A DNA stretch of 32,393 nt from Pseudomonadota bacterium (lineage in GTDB: Bacteria > Pseudomonadota > Gammaproteobacteria > Burkholderiales > Rhodocyclaceae): assembly GCA_029780075.1 (NCBI GenBank), contig JAKOZI010000245.1, positions 1 to 32,393 of the forward strand. The letters run 5' to 3'. Within the stretch, counting starts at the first letter, position 1. Each line of letters starts with the position of its first letter. Shown here piece by piece: positions 19,101 through 27,301 of this stretch. Made by a program: the position numbers and the translations under genes. The notes beneath the pieces are model-generated. The model was not told the DNA's origin and did no database searches. It saw only the letters and a list, made by a program, of their open reading frames with translations.

Positions 19101-21359
19101 CCCCGTATACAAGTCAATCACTTCCGGAATGGCTTCGGCTGGAACGCCGTCGCCGATGCTCAGGAGCCAGAGAACCAGAGTAAGCCAGGCGGGGCCCTTC
19201 GGCATCGTCATGCCCGCTGGTATGAGACTGGGATCGACGCCAGTAGCAGCGAAGGCCTTCGAGGCTGGTACAACTTCGACGGCCATGACCGTGCGTAGGA
19301 GTTCGCGGAGCAGCAACGCCTGGTTGGCAAACAAAACCGGTTGGACGCGCGGCAGTATGGCCTCAGCAGCTTCAGAGCGGGCAAGCGCAAGTAGGGCCGC
19401 ACGCCTCCAGGACTTGTGGGCATCGTCACGGCTCAAACGTTCTAGAAAGCTGTTCCACTCCGAGCCGTCTGTTGCGCGCTCAACCATCATCCTGGCAGCG
19501 AGCTCTATGCCGCGTGCGTGCGTTGCGGGAGCGGGGCGCTTCAGATCCAGCCGGACGACGAGGCTGACATCCGCACGCAGTGCACAGGCAATCGCCCATT
19601 CGCGCAGCACATCGTGACGGAAGGAGACGCGGTCCGGGCCTAGACTGCGTAATGTTCCACTCTTGATCAATGCGTCAATCGACTGTGCAGGCTGTATCCT
19701 GACATCAAGACTATCCAGCCCAGTGAGCGCCTGCTGGGCCAGATCACCTAACAAGCGCGCACGATCCCGCCATCCGGTGTCGCACTCGCCGTCAGCCGTG
19801 GACCACCACTGGCTAGCCATCTCGGCTTCCGTATGTGGCAAAGGGTCGGCCGCCGGTTGACTCGCAACGCGAGCGAGCCGGAACAAGTTTCTCGTCACCT
19901 GTCGTGCAGGATGGTTCTCGCTGAGCAGCGGTGTCAACGCTGGATCAGTGGTTGCGAGCTGTTCGATCTCTGCCTTGCTCAAAGCATCGATCATCACTGG
20001 CGCCGCCCGTCTCAGCCTATCGAGCGCCTCCCCCGGCAACCAACTGGGCTCCTCCAATCCAAATTCAGTCCGAGCAGTGGCGAGAACCGATACACCGGGG
20101 ACATGCGCGGCAGCTCGGAGCATGTCAACGACGGTGAGACGTTCCTCGCCGCTGAACGAGTCAAGGTTGTCCAGAAACAAGATGGCGCCGCCGTCACTTG
20201 CAAGGTCGACGAGGAGTTCATGGAGCGTGCCTTCGAACGCGACCTGTGCGCGCATGGAGGTCCATCCGCGTGGAACGCAACGGCCAGGGCTTAGGACGAG
20301 AACGTGCCCCTCTGTTTGCAAAGACTCGGCCACCTGACGCAAGACGCCGGACTTGCCTACGCCAGCGTCGCCGCGAATCTCCACATAACGTCCGGCATCG
20401 AAGGCCTCGTGCACCGCTGCAACGTGCTCATGTCGTGTAAGGATGACTTGGCCTACCTGGTTATCGATGTCAGCGAGTGCTTGGCGGGCGTGCTCAGCGA
20501 GGGCAGCACGTGCGCTCGCGTGCCGCCGGTCTGCGGCAAACCGGAACCCGAGAGGACGCAGGGACTCCAGAAGGGTCGTGCGATTTCTATCGCCACCGCT
20601 CTTGGCTACGCTGATGGCCTGCTCAACAAGATTCCCCCAAAGCGCGTCTACCCGCGAGGCATCGTCGGCATGCAATGTGCGGAGCGCTCGTTCCCGAGCG
20701 AGATCCTCTGAGGCCGATCCGGATGCGGTGAAGTCGAATGTAAGGATCTGGAGGCGGCGCAGCAACTTCCAAATCGTTTCCTCATCATGAGGTGATTGCT
20801 CGTCTTTTAGGTGACCCTGGAACGTCCTGACAAAGGTGCGCATGTCGTCGTTTGCGACACCAGGAAGCGTCAGTTGTGAGGCGAATGTCGTCGCCTCCCC
20901 GATTTGACGCGCCAGTGCCAACAAGTCCTGATATGGACCATCGATCTTGCGCGAGCCCCTCGCTGTGGCAATCGCGAGGCCATATTGCTTTGACCAAAAG
21001 CCTGGGAGGCGCACGGCCTGAGCAATCTGGCCAACTACCTTCCGGAAGACCGGGTCGGTAGGAGTGAACGTGATCGTGCGCTTTACCTGTATTTCCAGTA
21101 CTGCAGGTCTGCCTGAGCCATCAATTGCATGAACGATCACATCGTCGAGCGGCCGCCCGTTGTTGGCTTGTTGAAGGGCGATCCGTTCAATCGTTGTTCC
21201 CGGAAGGCCTCGTGGCGGTGCGCCGCTGAGCATGGCGAGCAGGTAGAACGCTGCGACCTGCCCTTCAAAGTGTGCACCGGCTGGCCCAGTGGCAGCCGTA
21301 CTCGTTCCCTGTTGATCGGGGATGTCAGGGACTTCGTCTTTCGGTTGCGTTTCTTCCAT
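16170..21359 (-). CDS. Large STAND-type ATPase with N-terminal PD-(D/E)XK nuclease-like domain, candidate anti-phage protein
   Basis: 1729 residues, one uninterrupted gene. N-terminal region (about 25-200) has a PD-(D/E)XK-like layout: E32 in HFEGQ, D72-D73 in PLDDVIV, and E89-x-Q-x-K93 in LEIQVKR, as in Cap4/Mrr-like DNases. The P-loop ATPase follows: Walker A GDAGVGKS (330-337), Walker B ILFLDNLD (393-400) and TARTEF near 430. The remaining 1200 residues are mostly helical, without recognisable catalytic motifs, and would suit a target-sensing region. This order (effector nuclease, STAND switch, long sensor) is that of Avs-type proteins, which recognise phage proteins and then cut DNA. No transmembrane segment or signal peptide is seen. 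It lies between an AbiE pair and conjugation genes, supporting defence cargo. The exact family is unknown to me; function is inferred. Confidence 0.75.
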   Translation of the reverse strand: MEETQPKDEVPDIPDQQGTSTAATGPAGAHFEGQVAAFYLLAMLSGAPPRGLPGTTIERIALQQANNGRPLDDVIVHAIDGSGRPAVLEIQVKRTITFTPTDPVFRKVVGQIAQAVRLPGFWSKQYGLAIATARGSRKIDGPYQDLLALARQIGEATTFASQLTLPGVANDDMRTFVRTFQGHLKDEQSPHDEETIWKLLRRLQILTFDFTASGSASEDLARERALRTLHADDASRVDALWGNLVEQAISVAKSGGDRNRTTLLESLRPLGFRFAADRRHASARAALAEHARQALADIDNQVGQVILTRHEHVAAVHEAFDAGRYVEIRGDAGVGKSGVLRQVAESLQTEGHVLVLSPGRCVPRGWTSMRAQVAFEGTLHELLVDLASDGGAILFLDNLDSFSGEERLTVVDMLRAAAHVPGVSVLATARTEFGLEEPSWLPGEALDRLRRAAPVMIDALSKAEIEQLATTDPALTPLLSENHPARQVTRNLFRLARVASQPAADPLPHTEAEMASQWWSTADGECDTGWRDRARLLGDLAQQALTGLDSLDVRIQPAQSIDALIKSGTLRSLGPDRVSFRHDVLREWAIACALRADVSLVVRLDLKRPAPATHARGIELAARMMVERATDGSEWNSFLERLSRDDAHKSWRRAALLALARSEAAEAILPRVQPVLFANQALLLRELLRTVMAVEVVPASKAFAATGVDPSLIPAGMTMPKGPAWLTLVLWLLSIGDGVPAEAIPEVIDLYTGFSVGTLGLTAVTPLTTRQLYRWLRLMEPRSTPPDPNEGPKFWENLERDQVQSVRRDLRNGFIMFARTTPDLAAEYLRALAQSQHNDDLVRSILKMRGTLAQAAPAELARLTEDSLIEKPRPRDRGFDRERREAFTFIDHEFLPSSPAQGPFFELLLNSPPDGLALIHRLVDHAIAHGTRAREAGDNAISLAYADGARFFPWTGTYFWSRNSNYYAITSALMALEAWAHRRIEAGEPFEIVLKDVLGPPGSCAAYLLVAVDLIISHWPKSATSAAEFLGCPELLCLDHTRQVHDQLEYPDLFGLKELQTEPRGVVSAAELKRRVSRRMTLDGLIGNYTLLAEPEQMRKLTSLLRDAADRLGPADAQANLGNPEFMVLHAQNLADPANWQEFDTERKDGSTVRARRYISPAAEEAHLQALRDAAADKSSDFAMQSAITLAIDNPSCLSPDQLQAAVAWASRPSPEPTAPRGDDSDDVSPRMQREAVLAAAMMTMRDGDARLRAEHGHWARKQLEGTLQTSDDDPVLQVRAGLRFNPIAIAYTGLIHALIHHNTLEDVRALLEIAAEDRHAAAHGFGAAVAALNTVDERLPRALLRCALRACIVPVRKWDISDEEKAARAERRKAAAVAAIDAEISWLEGPGPEPAWPVFPKKHARPRRRLRLSVTPMRIEAEEPLPEEEVYHQTAALWLRQVQGLGNADKCPWLRNVASAYMSWTIEANGGDFGDKEEAADTPSEWNGVFFALTARCTVGLTSPQVAEFVTAPIAALPDQNFFDVLANFLRSFDGVYFESGNVDASVAIAVRSALADRMIESWGWERLNGTKETSIERHIAPAIATLFFNDYNFASSTKSYLFEIGVEQIGPFLPVLARLVHSGPSPFVALVLLNLLEVAPRAEHLGLLVQAGKTWLTTYPDFRLFWIDHGFGKRWCGIVERFHAIDSVAIDTDATIRVDLDSIVAELVGLGVSEASRLEELLNGRCP

Positions 21360-21841
21360 GGTTATCTTTCCAGGCCAGCTTGGACCTGCCGTGCTACCCG
21401 CTCCATGCGCCTTTGGATCTTGGCGAGCAGCCCCTCAATTTGGGAGGACTAATTAAGCAGCACATGAGAGCACATGACGTAAGTGTTCGGATGAAGCCCT
21501 AGCTCCAGCGAGTATGGCGTGATTCGTTCAAGATTCGGCGTAGGCCAATTGTACTGTGCTGCTCTGGTTCAATTTGAATAGCCACTCCCGGTCTAAAGCC
21601 GAAGTTCGGCCCACCGAACCAAAGGACTACACTATTCTTGGCCGAACTGAGACGGATCAACGCGTGACAATCTGCATGCCGGACCAATATTGCATTGCAC
21701 AGGCAAAAATCAATCACGAAAATCGGATACCCAAGAACTTTAACGGGGCCGCGGGCCTTGATGGTGGAAATGTTGTCTGGGAAGGTGGCTATAGGCTTGA
21801 AACCTGCACCATCGGAGGTAGGCTCAATCCAGGAGGTCGAA
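21360..21841. other. Divergent control region of the STAND gene and the small membrane-protein gene
   Basis: 482 bp between two diverging starts, with no convincing protein gene; the long open frames here have no ribosome site and odd composition. On the - strand a 14-codon open frame (21406-21362, beginning MERVARQVQ) ends three bases before the STAND start and might be a coupled leader. Toward the + strand, GTGACA (21664-21669) and ATATTG (21687-21692) with a 17-bp spacer are a weak promoter candidate. The tandem repeat at 21459-21477 is listed separately. Confidence 0.45.
21459..21477 (-). repeat. Tandem AGCACATGA repeat upstream of the STAND gene
   Basis: AGCACATGA occurs at 21459-21467 and again at 21469-21477, a 10-bp period, i.e. 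one helical turn, about 100 bp before the STAND start codon. Right next to it on the - strand is TTAATT, a possible -10 element (21451-21456 region). The arrangement would suit a regulator or activator site for the STAND gene. Function is inferred. Confidence 0.5.
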
Positions 21842-22162
21842 ATGAGAAAACTCATCTTCATCGGATTCGTCGTTGTGGGAACAATACTGGGCCTTTTGCT
21901 CGCGGCGAGCGCTTCTTGGGGCGCGCGCCTTGTCGTTATGTCGTTCGGGGCCTTGGCGGGAGCCGCCGTCGGGGGCGCCTTCTCAGGAATTGGGAAGAGA
22001 GGACGCGCGCCACAACTCGGAGATAGAGCCCTACGTGGGCTAGGCACCACGAGCGAGGATCTCATGGATAACTATTGGCGCGATGAGGGCCATCCTCAGT
22101 TCATGAAGCCCCCCTCACCGGACAACAAGCGGTTCGGCGGTAGCGGTGGAATGACCGATTGA
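21842..22162 (+). CDS. Small inner-membrane protein facing traG, function unknown
   Basis: 106 residues. Two hydrophobic segments, about 4-24 (IFIGFVVVGTILGLLLAASA) and 28-50 with a glycine/alanine-rich face (ALAGAAVGGAFSGIG), are followed by a polar tail with no Cys that ends in a glycine-rich stretch. The start at 21842 is set by a perfect AGGAGG (21831-21836) five bases upstream; the frame extends further upstream without a ribosome site. It converges with traG: its TGA and the traG stop are directly adjacent and together form TGATCA. In F and SXT elements a small membrane protein beside traG provides entry exclusion; position and topology make that a guess worth testing, but no sequence similarity is claimed. 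Confidence 0.7.
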   Translation: MRKLIFIGFVVVGTILGLLLAASASWGARLVVMSFGALAGAAVGGAFSGIGKRGRAPQLGDRALRGLGTTSEDLMDNYWRDEGHPQFMKPPSPDNKRFGGSGGMTD

Positions 22163-24940
22163 TCACTGATCCTTCCGAAGCAGAGAGTTTACTGCTTGCT
22201 TTGCCGTATCAATTGACGCATTGGCGTCTTCAAACACTTGCTTGCCGGACTCGGCCAGCAACGACTTTTTCGTGACCAAGGTCCCGTCCCCGGTGTCGAC
22301 GATCTCTGCCTTTCGATCAAAGCTGGGGCCAGCCGCACCTGTTTCACTCCTGATGGCATTGCCGCGTCCCTTTATGTCGTTTCGCAATGGAGACGGATTG
22401 GTGTCGGGGCGAGTGCCCGGTTCGGGGTGGTTGGATCGCGACACCTTTGCGCGCTGTTCTCGATGCGAAGCCACAAGGTCTGGTGATAGCGCGGGGTCTG
22501 TGGCTTGGTGGTCATGCAGGCTGCGTACGTCCCCGAACGAACTCGGCAGCGCCGTGCCATCAGAGAACACCCGGTTGGGTCTGAGTCCCTGGCGCGCGAG
22601 TTCCGCATCGAACATCGACAGTGCTGAGGCGCTGTCGCCTCCGTACTGCTCGGCGTAGCGCAAGAACATCTCCAGATTGTGCGGATCTTGGGCAATGTCG
22701 ACCGAGATCGACTCTCCCTTGTCCTTGGCCGACGAAAGGCGTTCAGCAAAAGCAGTTCTTTCGGCAAAGGTCGCATCTGCCCGTTCCGCTCTGGACGTGG
22801 TAGTGGCCAGCCTTGACGACATCTCCTGAGCTTCGCGGGAATCGCTGACGAAGCTACTGACGACGCTCGAATCCCGCGACACCCGGTCGCCGAACTGCTT
22901 GAACTCAGCGATCTGCTCTTGGGTGAGGCTATTGAGCACCTTCTGCTGGGCGGCCGACAATCCCGACGAATAGTTCTTGCCGGCTCTGGCCTGAAGTTCC
23001 GCGCCGGCCACGGGCGTATTGATCCCCACGTGTCCGGCAGCGCCGAAAGCGATCTGTGCCACCTGGCTCTGGGTCAAACCCGTGCTGTACGCCACATTCT
23101 TCGAAATCTGATCCAGCCGGTTCAGCGTCTCGCCCATCTGCTCGAAACTGCTGGAGGCCGTGCCGCTGCTGTGTCGAGACGACCGAAGCTTTGCCAAGCC
23201 TCGCGCAAAAGTCTCTGTGAGCGCCGCTGACCGCTCGGTATTCGCAGCAATCGCCTCACCACGCGCGGCGTCGGCTTGCCGACTCGCCTGCGTCACGTCC
23301 TGCTCGGACACGCGCATCGAGACCATCCGGGAAGCAAACCCCTGATTGCGCAGCAGGCTGACGGCGGTTCGTCCGGTCAGCGCATTCGACGAGAAGGTGT
23401 TCCCGCTCAGATCGTTTTGCCAACTGCCCATGAAAGCCGAGGTGCGGTTGGGCGCCAGTTGCATCTGATCCATCCCCACGTTCCCCATGGAAACGTTGCC
23501 GACGGTGGATGACGAAGTGCCACCCGAGATCATCGCCTGCAGGCCCGATAGGCCGCCCACCAGCGCTGTCCCGATGTTTTCCATGCGCTTCAAGGCCGCC
23601 CAGGCGATGAAGGGGATGCTGATCGCAAGGTAGCCGACGACGGCCTCGCCCGAGATCGCGCGCGAGTAAATCGTGGAGGCGGTCTGCAGGGCCAACGCCT
23701 TGGTGCCGGTGCCCAGGTCCGCGGCGGCCGCCAAGTCGTAGGCCGCGTAAATCGAGGCCATGTAATTGAGGATGGCGTAGAGGGGCGGCCAGAGCTGGAT
23801 CCAGATGAGCACGGCGGCGTAGCCCTTGAAGGCCACCATCGTTTCCCGTCCGCTGGTGAGCAGGAGCAGCAGCACGAAGAGCGGGAACATCGCGTAGGTC
23901 ACCGCCTCGACCACATTGCGGAAAACCGGCAGAGCCTGCTCGGCCACCTTGCCATAGTTGAGCCAGGTCGCGTTCTGCTGGGCCACTGCCTGGGCCCGGC
24001 CGACCGCCAGCACCATGGCCGCCGGATCATTGACCTTCTGACCGACGATCTTGCTGGTGTCCTCGATCGCGTTGAGCACCGCGTTCTGCCGGATGAGGTC
24101 GGCCGCCGTGGCCGCGGCGGTGGCGATGCTGTTTTTGAGATAGGCCTGCTGAATCTGCCCAGCGATGGCCGCCGCAGCCGCGGCTCCCGGCAAGGTCGGG
24201 TTGAGCTGGAAGGCGAGCCGCCCCTGAATGCGGGTGATCTGCGCCGGCAGTCGCCCATTGAGGCTCTGGTAAACGTTGGGGCAGGTGTCGACCCCGACGC
24301 TGCCACCCGCGGCGGTCAGCGTGGAAAAGCGCGCCGGATTGGGCGAGGCCATCAGCGGCCAGACATCATCCGAGGCGGAAAAGACTGCCGGATCGAGGGT
24401 GCCGTCGATCAGGTCGTAGGTGGTGCAGTTGTGGATGAAGTTGATGAGGTCGGTGCGGAAGGCCGGATCCTGGAACACCACGTTGCCGGTCTCGCGGATC
24501 AGGCGATTGCCGAACATCAGGCCGTTCTGCTGGTAGCTCAGTTCGGCTGGCAGGGCGCCGTTGCCAGGAATGACCTGAAAGGCCGTCTCGAAAAGACCGG
24601 TCAGCGTGTTGCCGATCGTGCTCGTGAGGCTGCCCAGCACGGCCACCCCGAAGGGCACGTTGTCGACCACCTTGACCGCAGAGCCGCCGGTCTTGTCGAC
24701 GATGCCCACGGTCACCTTAGGCACGATCAGCACCGAGAAAACCAGCACCACCGTGCCCAACCACTTCCAGCCCTGCAATTTCTCGGGGGCGAAGGCGTAG
24801 GCGATGAGCGCCGCGACGAAGCCGCAGAAGGCGACAGCGGCGACCGCCGACAGGTAGTCGCCCGATGCATGGATGGCCGCAGCCGCATTGAAGACACCGA
24901 ACAGGCTGTCGGCATTCTGGTAAGCGTAGATTTCCCACAC
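22163..24940 (-). CDS. traG: TraG, F-type mating-pair stabilisation and pilus assembly protein
   Basis: 925 residues, close to F TraG (938). N-terminal membrane segments lie at about 31-50 and 60-82. A second hydrophobic group at about 335-470 includes VTYAMFPLFVLLLLL, IWIQLWPPLYAILNYMASIYAAYDLA and YLAISIPFIAWAALKRM, the typical TraG-N pattern. A soluble, polar C-terminal half (about 480-925) is rich in Ser, Gln and charged residues. In F, the N-part is needed for pilus formation, and the C-part for mating aggregate stability and entry exclusion by recognising TraS in the recipient. It starts with GTG and has AGGAGGGAG just upstream. It is the last gene of the visible tra operon, 33 bp after traH. 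Confidence 0.93.
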   Translation of the reverse strand: MWEIYAYQNADSLFGVFNAAAAIHASGDYLSAVAAVAFCGFVAALIAYAFAPEKLQGWKWLGTVVLVFSVLIVPKVTVGIVDKTGGSAVKVVDNVPFGVAVLGSLTSTIGNTLTGLFETAFQVIPGNGALPAELSYQQNGLMFGNRLIRETGNVVFQDPAFRTDLINFIHNCTTYDLIDGTLDPAVFSASDDVWPLMASPNPARFSTLTAAGGSVGVDTCPNVYQSLNGRLPAQITRIQGRLAFQLNPTLPGAAAAAAIAGQIQQAYLKNSIATAAATAADLIRQNAVLNAIEDTSKIVGQKVNDPAAMVLAVGRAQAVAQQNATWLNYGKVAEQALPVFRNVVEAVTYAMFPLFVLLLLLTSGRETMVAFKGYAAVLIWIQLWPPLYAILNYMASIYAAYDLAAAADLGTGTKALALQTASTIYSRAISGEAVVGYLAISIPFIAWAALKRMENIGTALVGGLSGLQAMISGGTSSSTVGNVSMGNVGMDQMQLAPNRTSAFMGSWQNDLSGNTFSSNALTGRTAVSLLRNQGFASRMVSMRVSEQDVTQASRQADAARGEAIAANTERSAALTETFARGLAKLRSSRHSSGTASSSFEQMGETLNRLDQISKNVAYSTGLTQSQVAQIAFGAAGHVGINTPVAGAELQARAGKNYSSGLSAAQQKVLNSLTQEQIAEFKQFGDRVSRDSSVVSSFVSDSREAQEMSSRLATTTSRAERADATFAERTAFAERLSSAKDKGESISVDIAQDPHNLEMFLRYAEQYGGDSASALSMFDAELARQGLRPNRVFSDGTALPSSFGDVRSLHDHQATDPALSPDLVASHREQRAKVSRSNHPEPGTRPDTNPSPLRNDIKGRGNAIRSETGAAGPSFDRKAEIVDTGDGTLVTKKSLLAESGKQVFEDANASIDTAKQAVNSLLRKDQ

Positions 24941-24973
24941 GGCACTCCCTCCTGTCGCGCAATGGCGTCGGCG

Positions 24974-26422
24974 TTACTGCGCCAGATAAGCGGCCTGCTG
25001 GCCGAGCATGTCCATCACGTGCTGGGGCATGCTGGAGCGCAGTTGGCGTTCGAGTTGTTCCAGGTGGCTAGCCACCGCCCGGAAGGAACCCACTTTCTGG
25101 TAGAGCAGGTTCTTCTCCTGTGACAATTGCATGAGCATGGCCTGCGCGCGCTGGCGGATCTGGTTGGCCTGGTCACGTTGCGTCTGCTGCAGCGTGTAGT
25201 TCTTGTCCAGGGCGGCCATCCCAAGACGTAGGTTGCGTTCGAGGAAGACGTAGGCGTAGTCGGCGGCGATCACGTCGCGGTACTGGGCGATCAGGCTGTC
25301 GGCGAGGCCTGACCCTGGGATGCTGGTGCCGATCGACAGCATCTTGTAGACCGGTTCGGTGGTCTGATTCACGAAGCCGACCTCGGTCGAATTGTTGGGG
25401 ATGGCGGTGCGCGTCGTGATCTTCTCGGCGATGGAGCGCATCATGGCCTCGACCTTGGCCGTGAAGGGGGTGTGGGTGTACCCGGTGTTCAGGGTGACCA
25501 CATCGCAGTTGGTGTAGTCGTTGCACTTCAGCACGTGCTGGATGACATCCGTGCCGCTCGCCGCACTCTGGCCATACAACAACTGGCTGATCGACGTGAG
25601 CGTGGGCGCGATCGGTTCGGGGTCGCGCGCCGATTCTTCCGGGTAGTAGATGATCGTGCCGACCAGGCTCATGATCAGCTCGCGCTCCTGATCGTCGAGG
25701 TAGGAACCCGTGTACTGCAGCGCTTTCCAGGTGAGGTTGCCGACGAAGGGGGCCTTGTTCTTCACGTTCGGATCGCTGGACGAACGTGCCGACGCCAAGA
25801 TGCTGGGCCGGTCGGAGCCACAACGCCGGCGCGCCGCATCCCGGTCGCTCTCCAGGCCCATCTCGACGGCCAAGTCGGCGCAGGTTTCCTGCGAGCTGTA
25901 GCCGACGGATTCGGCGGCCGTACTCACGATCGCCTTCGCGGTTTCGCAGGAGTTGATGCGGGCGTTGTTGATCCAGGTCTCCAGCCCCTTGGCCCACTTG
26001 GTGAGTCCGCCCAAGAGGGGGGAGACCGCTTCGAGCGCCAGTTGGAAGGCGATGCCCGGCAGGGCGGCGGTGATGTTCTTCAGCATGTTCTTGAACTCGG
26101 TCGCCGAGATGTGGCTGAAGCTGCCGCCGAAGACGTCGATGCCGCCGCAGCCGGCCTTGGCGCTGGGGAACTGGATGGCGGCGAGCTGGTAGACCTTGTT
26201 GGGCGATCGCATCATCAGGTTGCCGCCGGTGTAGGTGTTGAAGGTCTGGCCGCGGAAGGCCCCGGGGGCCGTGTAGTTGCCGATGGCGCCCAAGTTGTTG
26301 AACATGTCATTCACTTCCGTGTTCAGATCGCCGGCCCGCAGCGGCGGCGGCAAGATCACTAGCAGCAAGGCCAGCAGCGCGGCGGTGGTGCGCCGCAACG
26401 GGGGATGGTCGAGGTGGTTCAT
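24974..26422 (-). CDS. traH: TraH, F-type conjugative pilus assembly protein
   Basis: 482 residues. A signal peptide (about 1-30, TTAALLALLLVILPPPLRA) directs it to the periplasm. Family features are the opening DLNTEVNDMFNNLGAIGNYTAPGAFRGQTFNTYTGGNLMMR, the CGGIDVFGGSFSHISATEFKNML block near 95, and a C-terminal coiled-coil region from about 400 (QQTQRDQANQIRQRAQAML and onwards). TraH belongs to the periplasmic/outer-membrane group (with TraF, TraU, TraW and TrbC) for pilus extension and retraction in F-type systems. Its start overlaps the traF stop by 4 bp (ATGA), so the two are translationally coupled. Confidence 0.95.
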   Translation of the reverse strand: MNHLDHPPLRRTTAALLALLLVILPPPLRAGDLNTEVNDMFNNLGAIGNYTAPGAFRGQTFNTYTGGNLMMRSPNKVYQLAAIQFPSAKAGCGGIDVFGGSFSHISATEFKNMLKNITAALPGIAFQLALEAVSPLLGGLTKWAKGLETWINNARINSCETAKAIVSTAAESVGYSSQETCADLAVEMGLESDRDAARRRCGSDRPSILASARSSSDPNVKNKAPFVGNLTWKALQYTGSYLDDQERELIMSLVGTIIYYPEESARDPEPIAPTLTSISQLLYGQSAASGTDVIQHVLKCNDYTNCDVVTLNTGYTHTPFTAKVEAMMRSIAEKITTRTAIPNNSTEVGFVNQTTEPVYKMLSIGTSIPGSGLADSLIAQYRDVIAADYAYVFLERNLRLGMAALDKNYTLQQTQRDQANQIRQRAQAMLMQLSQEKNLLYQKVGSFRAVASHLEQLERQLRSSMPQHVMDMLGQQAAYLAQ

Positions 26423-27294
26423 GGGATCTCCTGGGGCAGGGCGAGACGTTGCGTCGTACCGGGCAGCATGGCCTCGGCCTGCGGGCCAGACACGATGGCG
26501 ATGCGTTCTAGTAACTGGGATTCCGAGAGCACGCCGAAGCCGATCGGCGTGATCTTCCCGGTGTAGGGCTGCGCCAGGAAGACGGCGGGTACCTGGGCGA
26601 CCTTCAGCGTCGTGGCGATGCCGTTGTCCGGGCGCGCGTTGGGGAAACCCGGCATCGGGCCGCCATCCACGCTGATGGCCACGATCTGGATGCCGTGGCG
26701 CGCCTGGAAGGCCGCCAGGGTCGGTGCGAAGGCGTGGCAGTACGGGCAGTCCGAGCGGTAGAAGAAGAACAGCACGTGGTCCTTGCCCAGTTCGGCGATC
26801 GAACGGGAGCGATCCACCAACTCGGTCTGCTCGAACACCTCCAGCGCCTTGGCGTTGACCGGCCGGCCTTGCAGCGTCGGATCGAGTGCCGGCGTGGCCC
26901 AGGCGACCCGCTGCGCCACGTCGGCGAAATAGGAGGCACGCGCGACCACTTGGGATTCCAGTTCCATGTAGCGGCGTACGTTCGCCTCGGTCGGCCGCAT
27001 GATGGCGATGTTGCGGGTGTCCTCCAGCGTCTTCTGCAGACGTTCGAACTCGACCAATTCCGGGGCTTTCGAGGGCAGAGCCGGTGGCGCAGTGGGTGCG
27101 GCTTTGTCCGGCAGCATCGGGCGTTCACGCTCCCCGGGCACGGGGTCTTCATAGAAATGCCAACCGCGCCAACGGTCGGACCAGTAGCGCGAAACGGTGT
27201 CCTGGGCATCCTGGGCCGACGCGGCGCAGGCGCCCAGCATCGAGGCCAGCGCCAGCAGCGAGCGAACGGGTGTGGGGAACGCAAAGCGCTTCAT
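26419..27294 (-). CDS. traF: TraF, periplasmic thioredoxin-fold pilus assembly protein
   Basis: 291 residues. A signal peptide covers about 1-27 (LLALASMLGACAASA). The C-terminal half is a thioredoxin fold, with an active-site CPYC at 183-186 (RSDCPYCHAF) and a cis-proline loop VPAVFLAQP near 255. The F-plasmid TraF lacks the CxxC pair; its presence here suggests the protein itself oxidises or isomerises disulfides, useful for the cysteine-rich TraN and TraU made by the same operon. It follows the small unknown gene by 7 bp and overlaps traH by 4 bp. Confidence 0.93.
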   Translation of the reverse strand: MKRFAFPTPVRSLLALASMLGACAASAQDAQDTVSRYWSDRWRGWHFYEDPVPGERERPMLPDKAAPTAPPALPSKAPELVEFERLQKTLEDTRNIAIMRPTEANVRRYMELESQVVARASYFADVAQRVAWATPALDPTLQGRPVNAKALEVFEQTELVDRSRSIAELGKDHVLFFFYRSDCPYCHAFAPTLAAFQARHGIQIVAISVDGGPMPGFPNARPDNGIATTLKVAQVPAVFLAQPYTGKITPIGFGVLSESQLLERIAIVSGPQAEAMLPGTTQRLALPQEIP

Positions 27295-27301
27295 ATCGGC
27301 T

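Noticed and set aside
21499-22065. Overlapping open frames on both strands upstream of and across the small membrane-protein gene
   Set aside because: They lack ribosome sites and membrane or domain patterns; the AGGAGG at 21831 supports the 21842 start instead.
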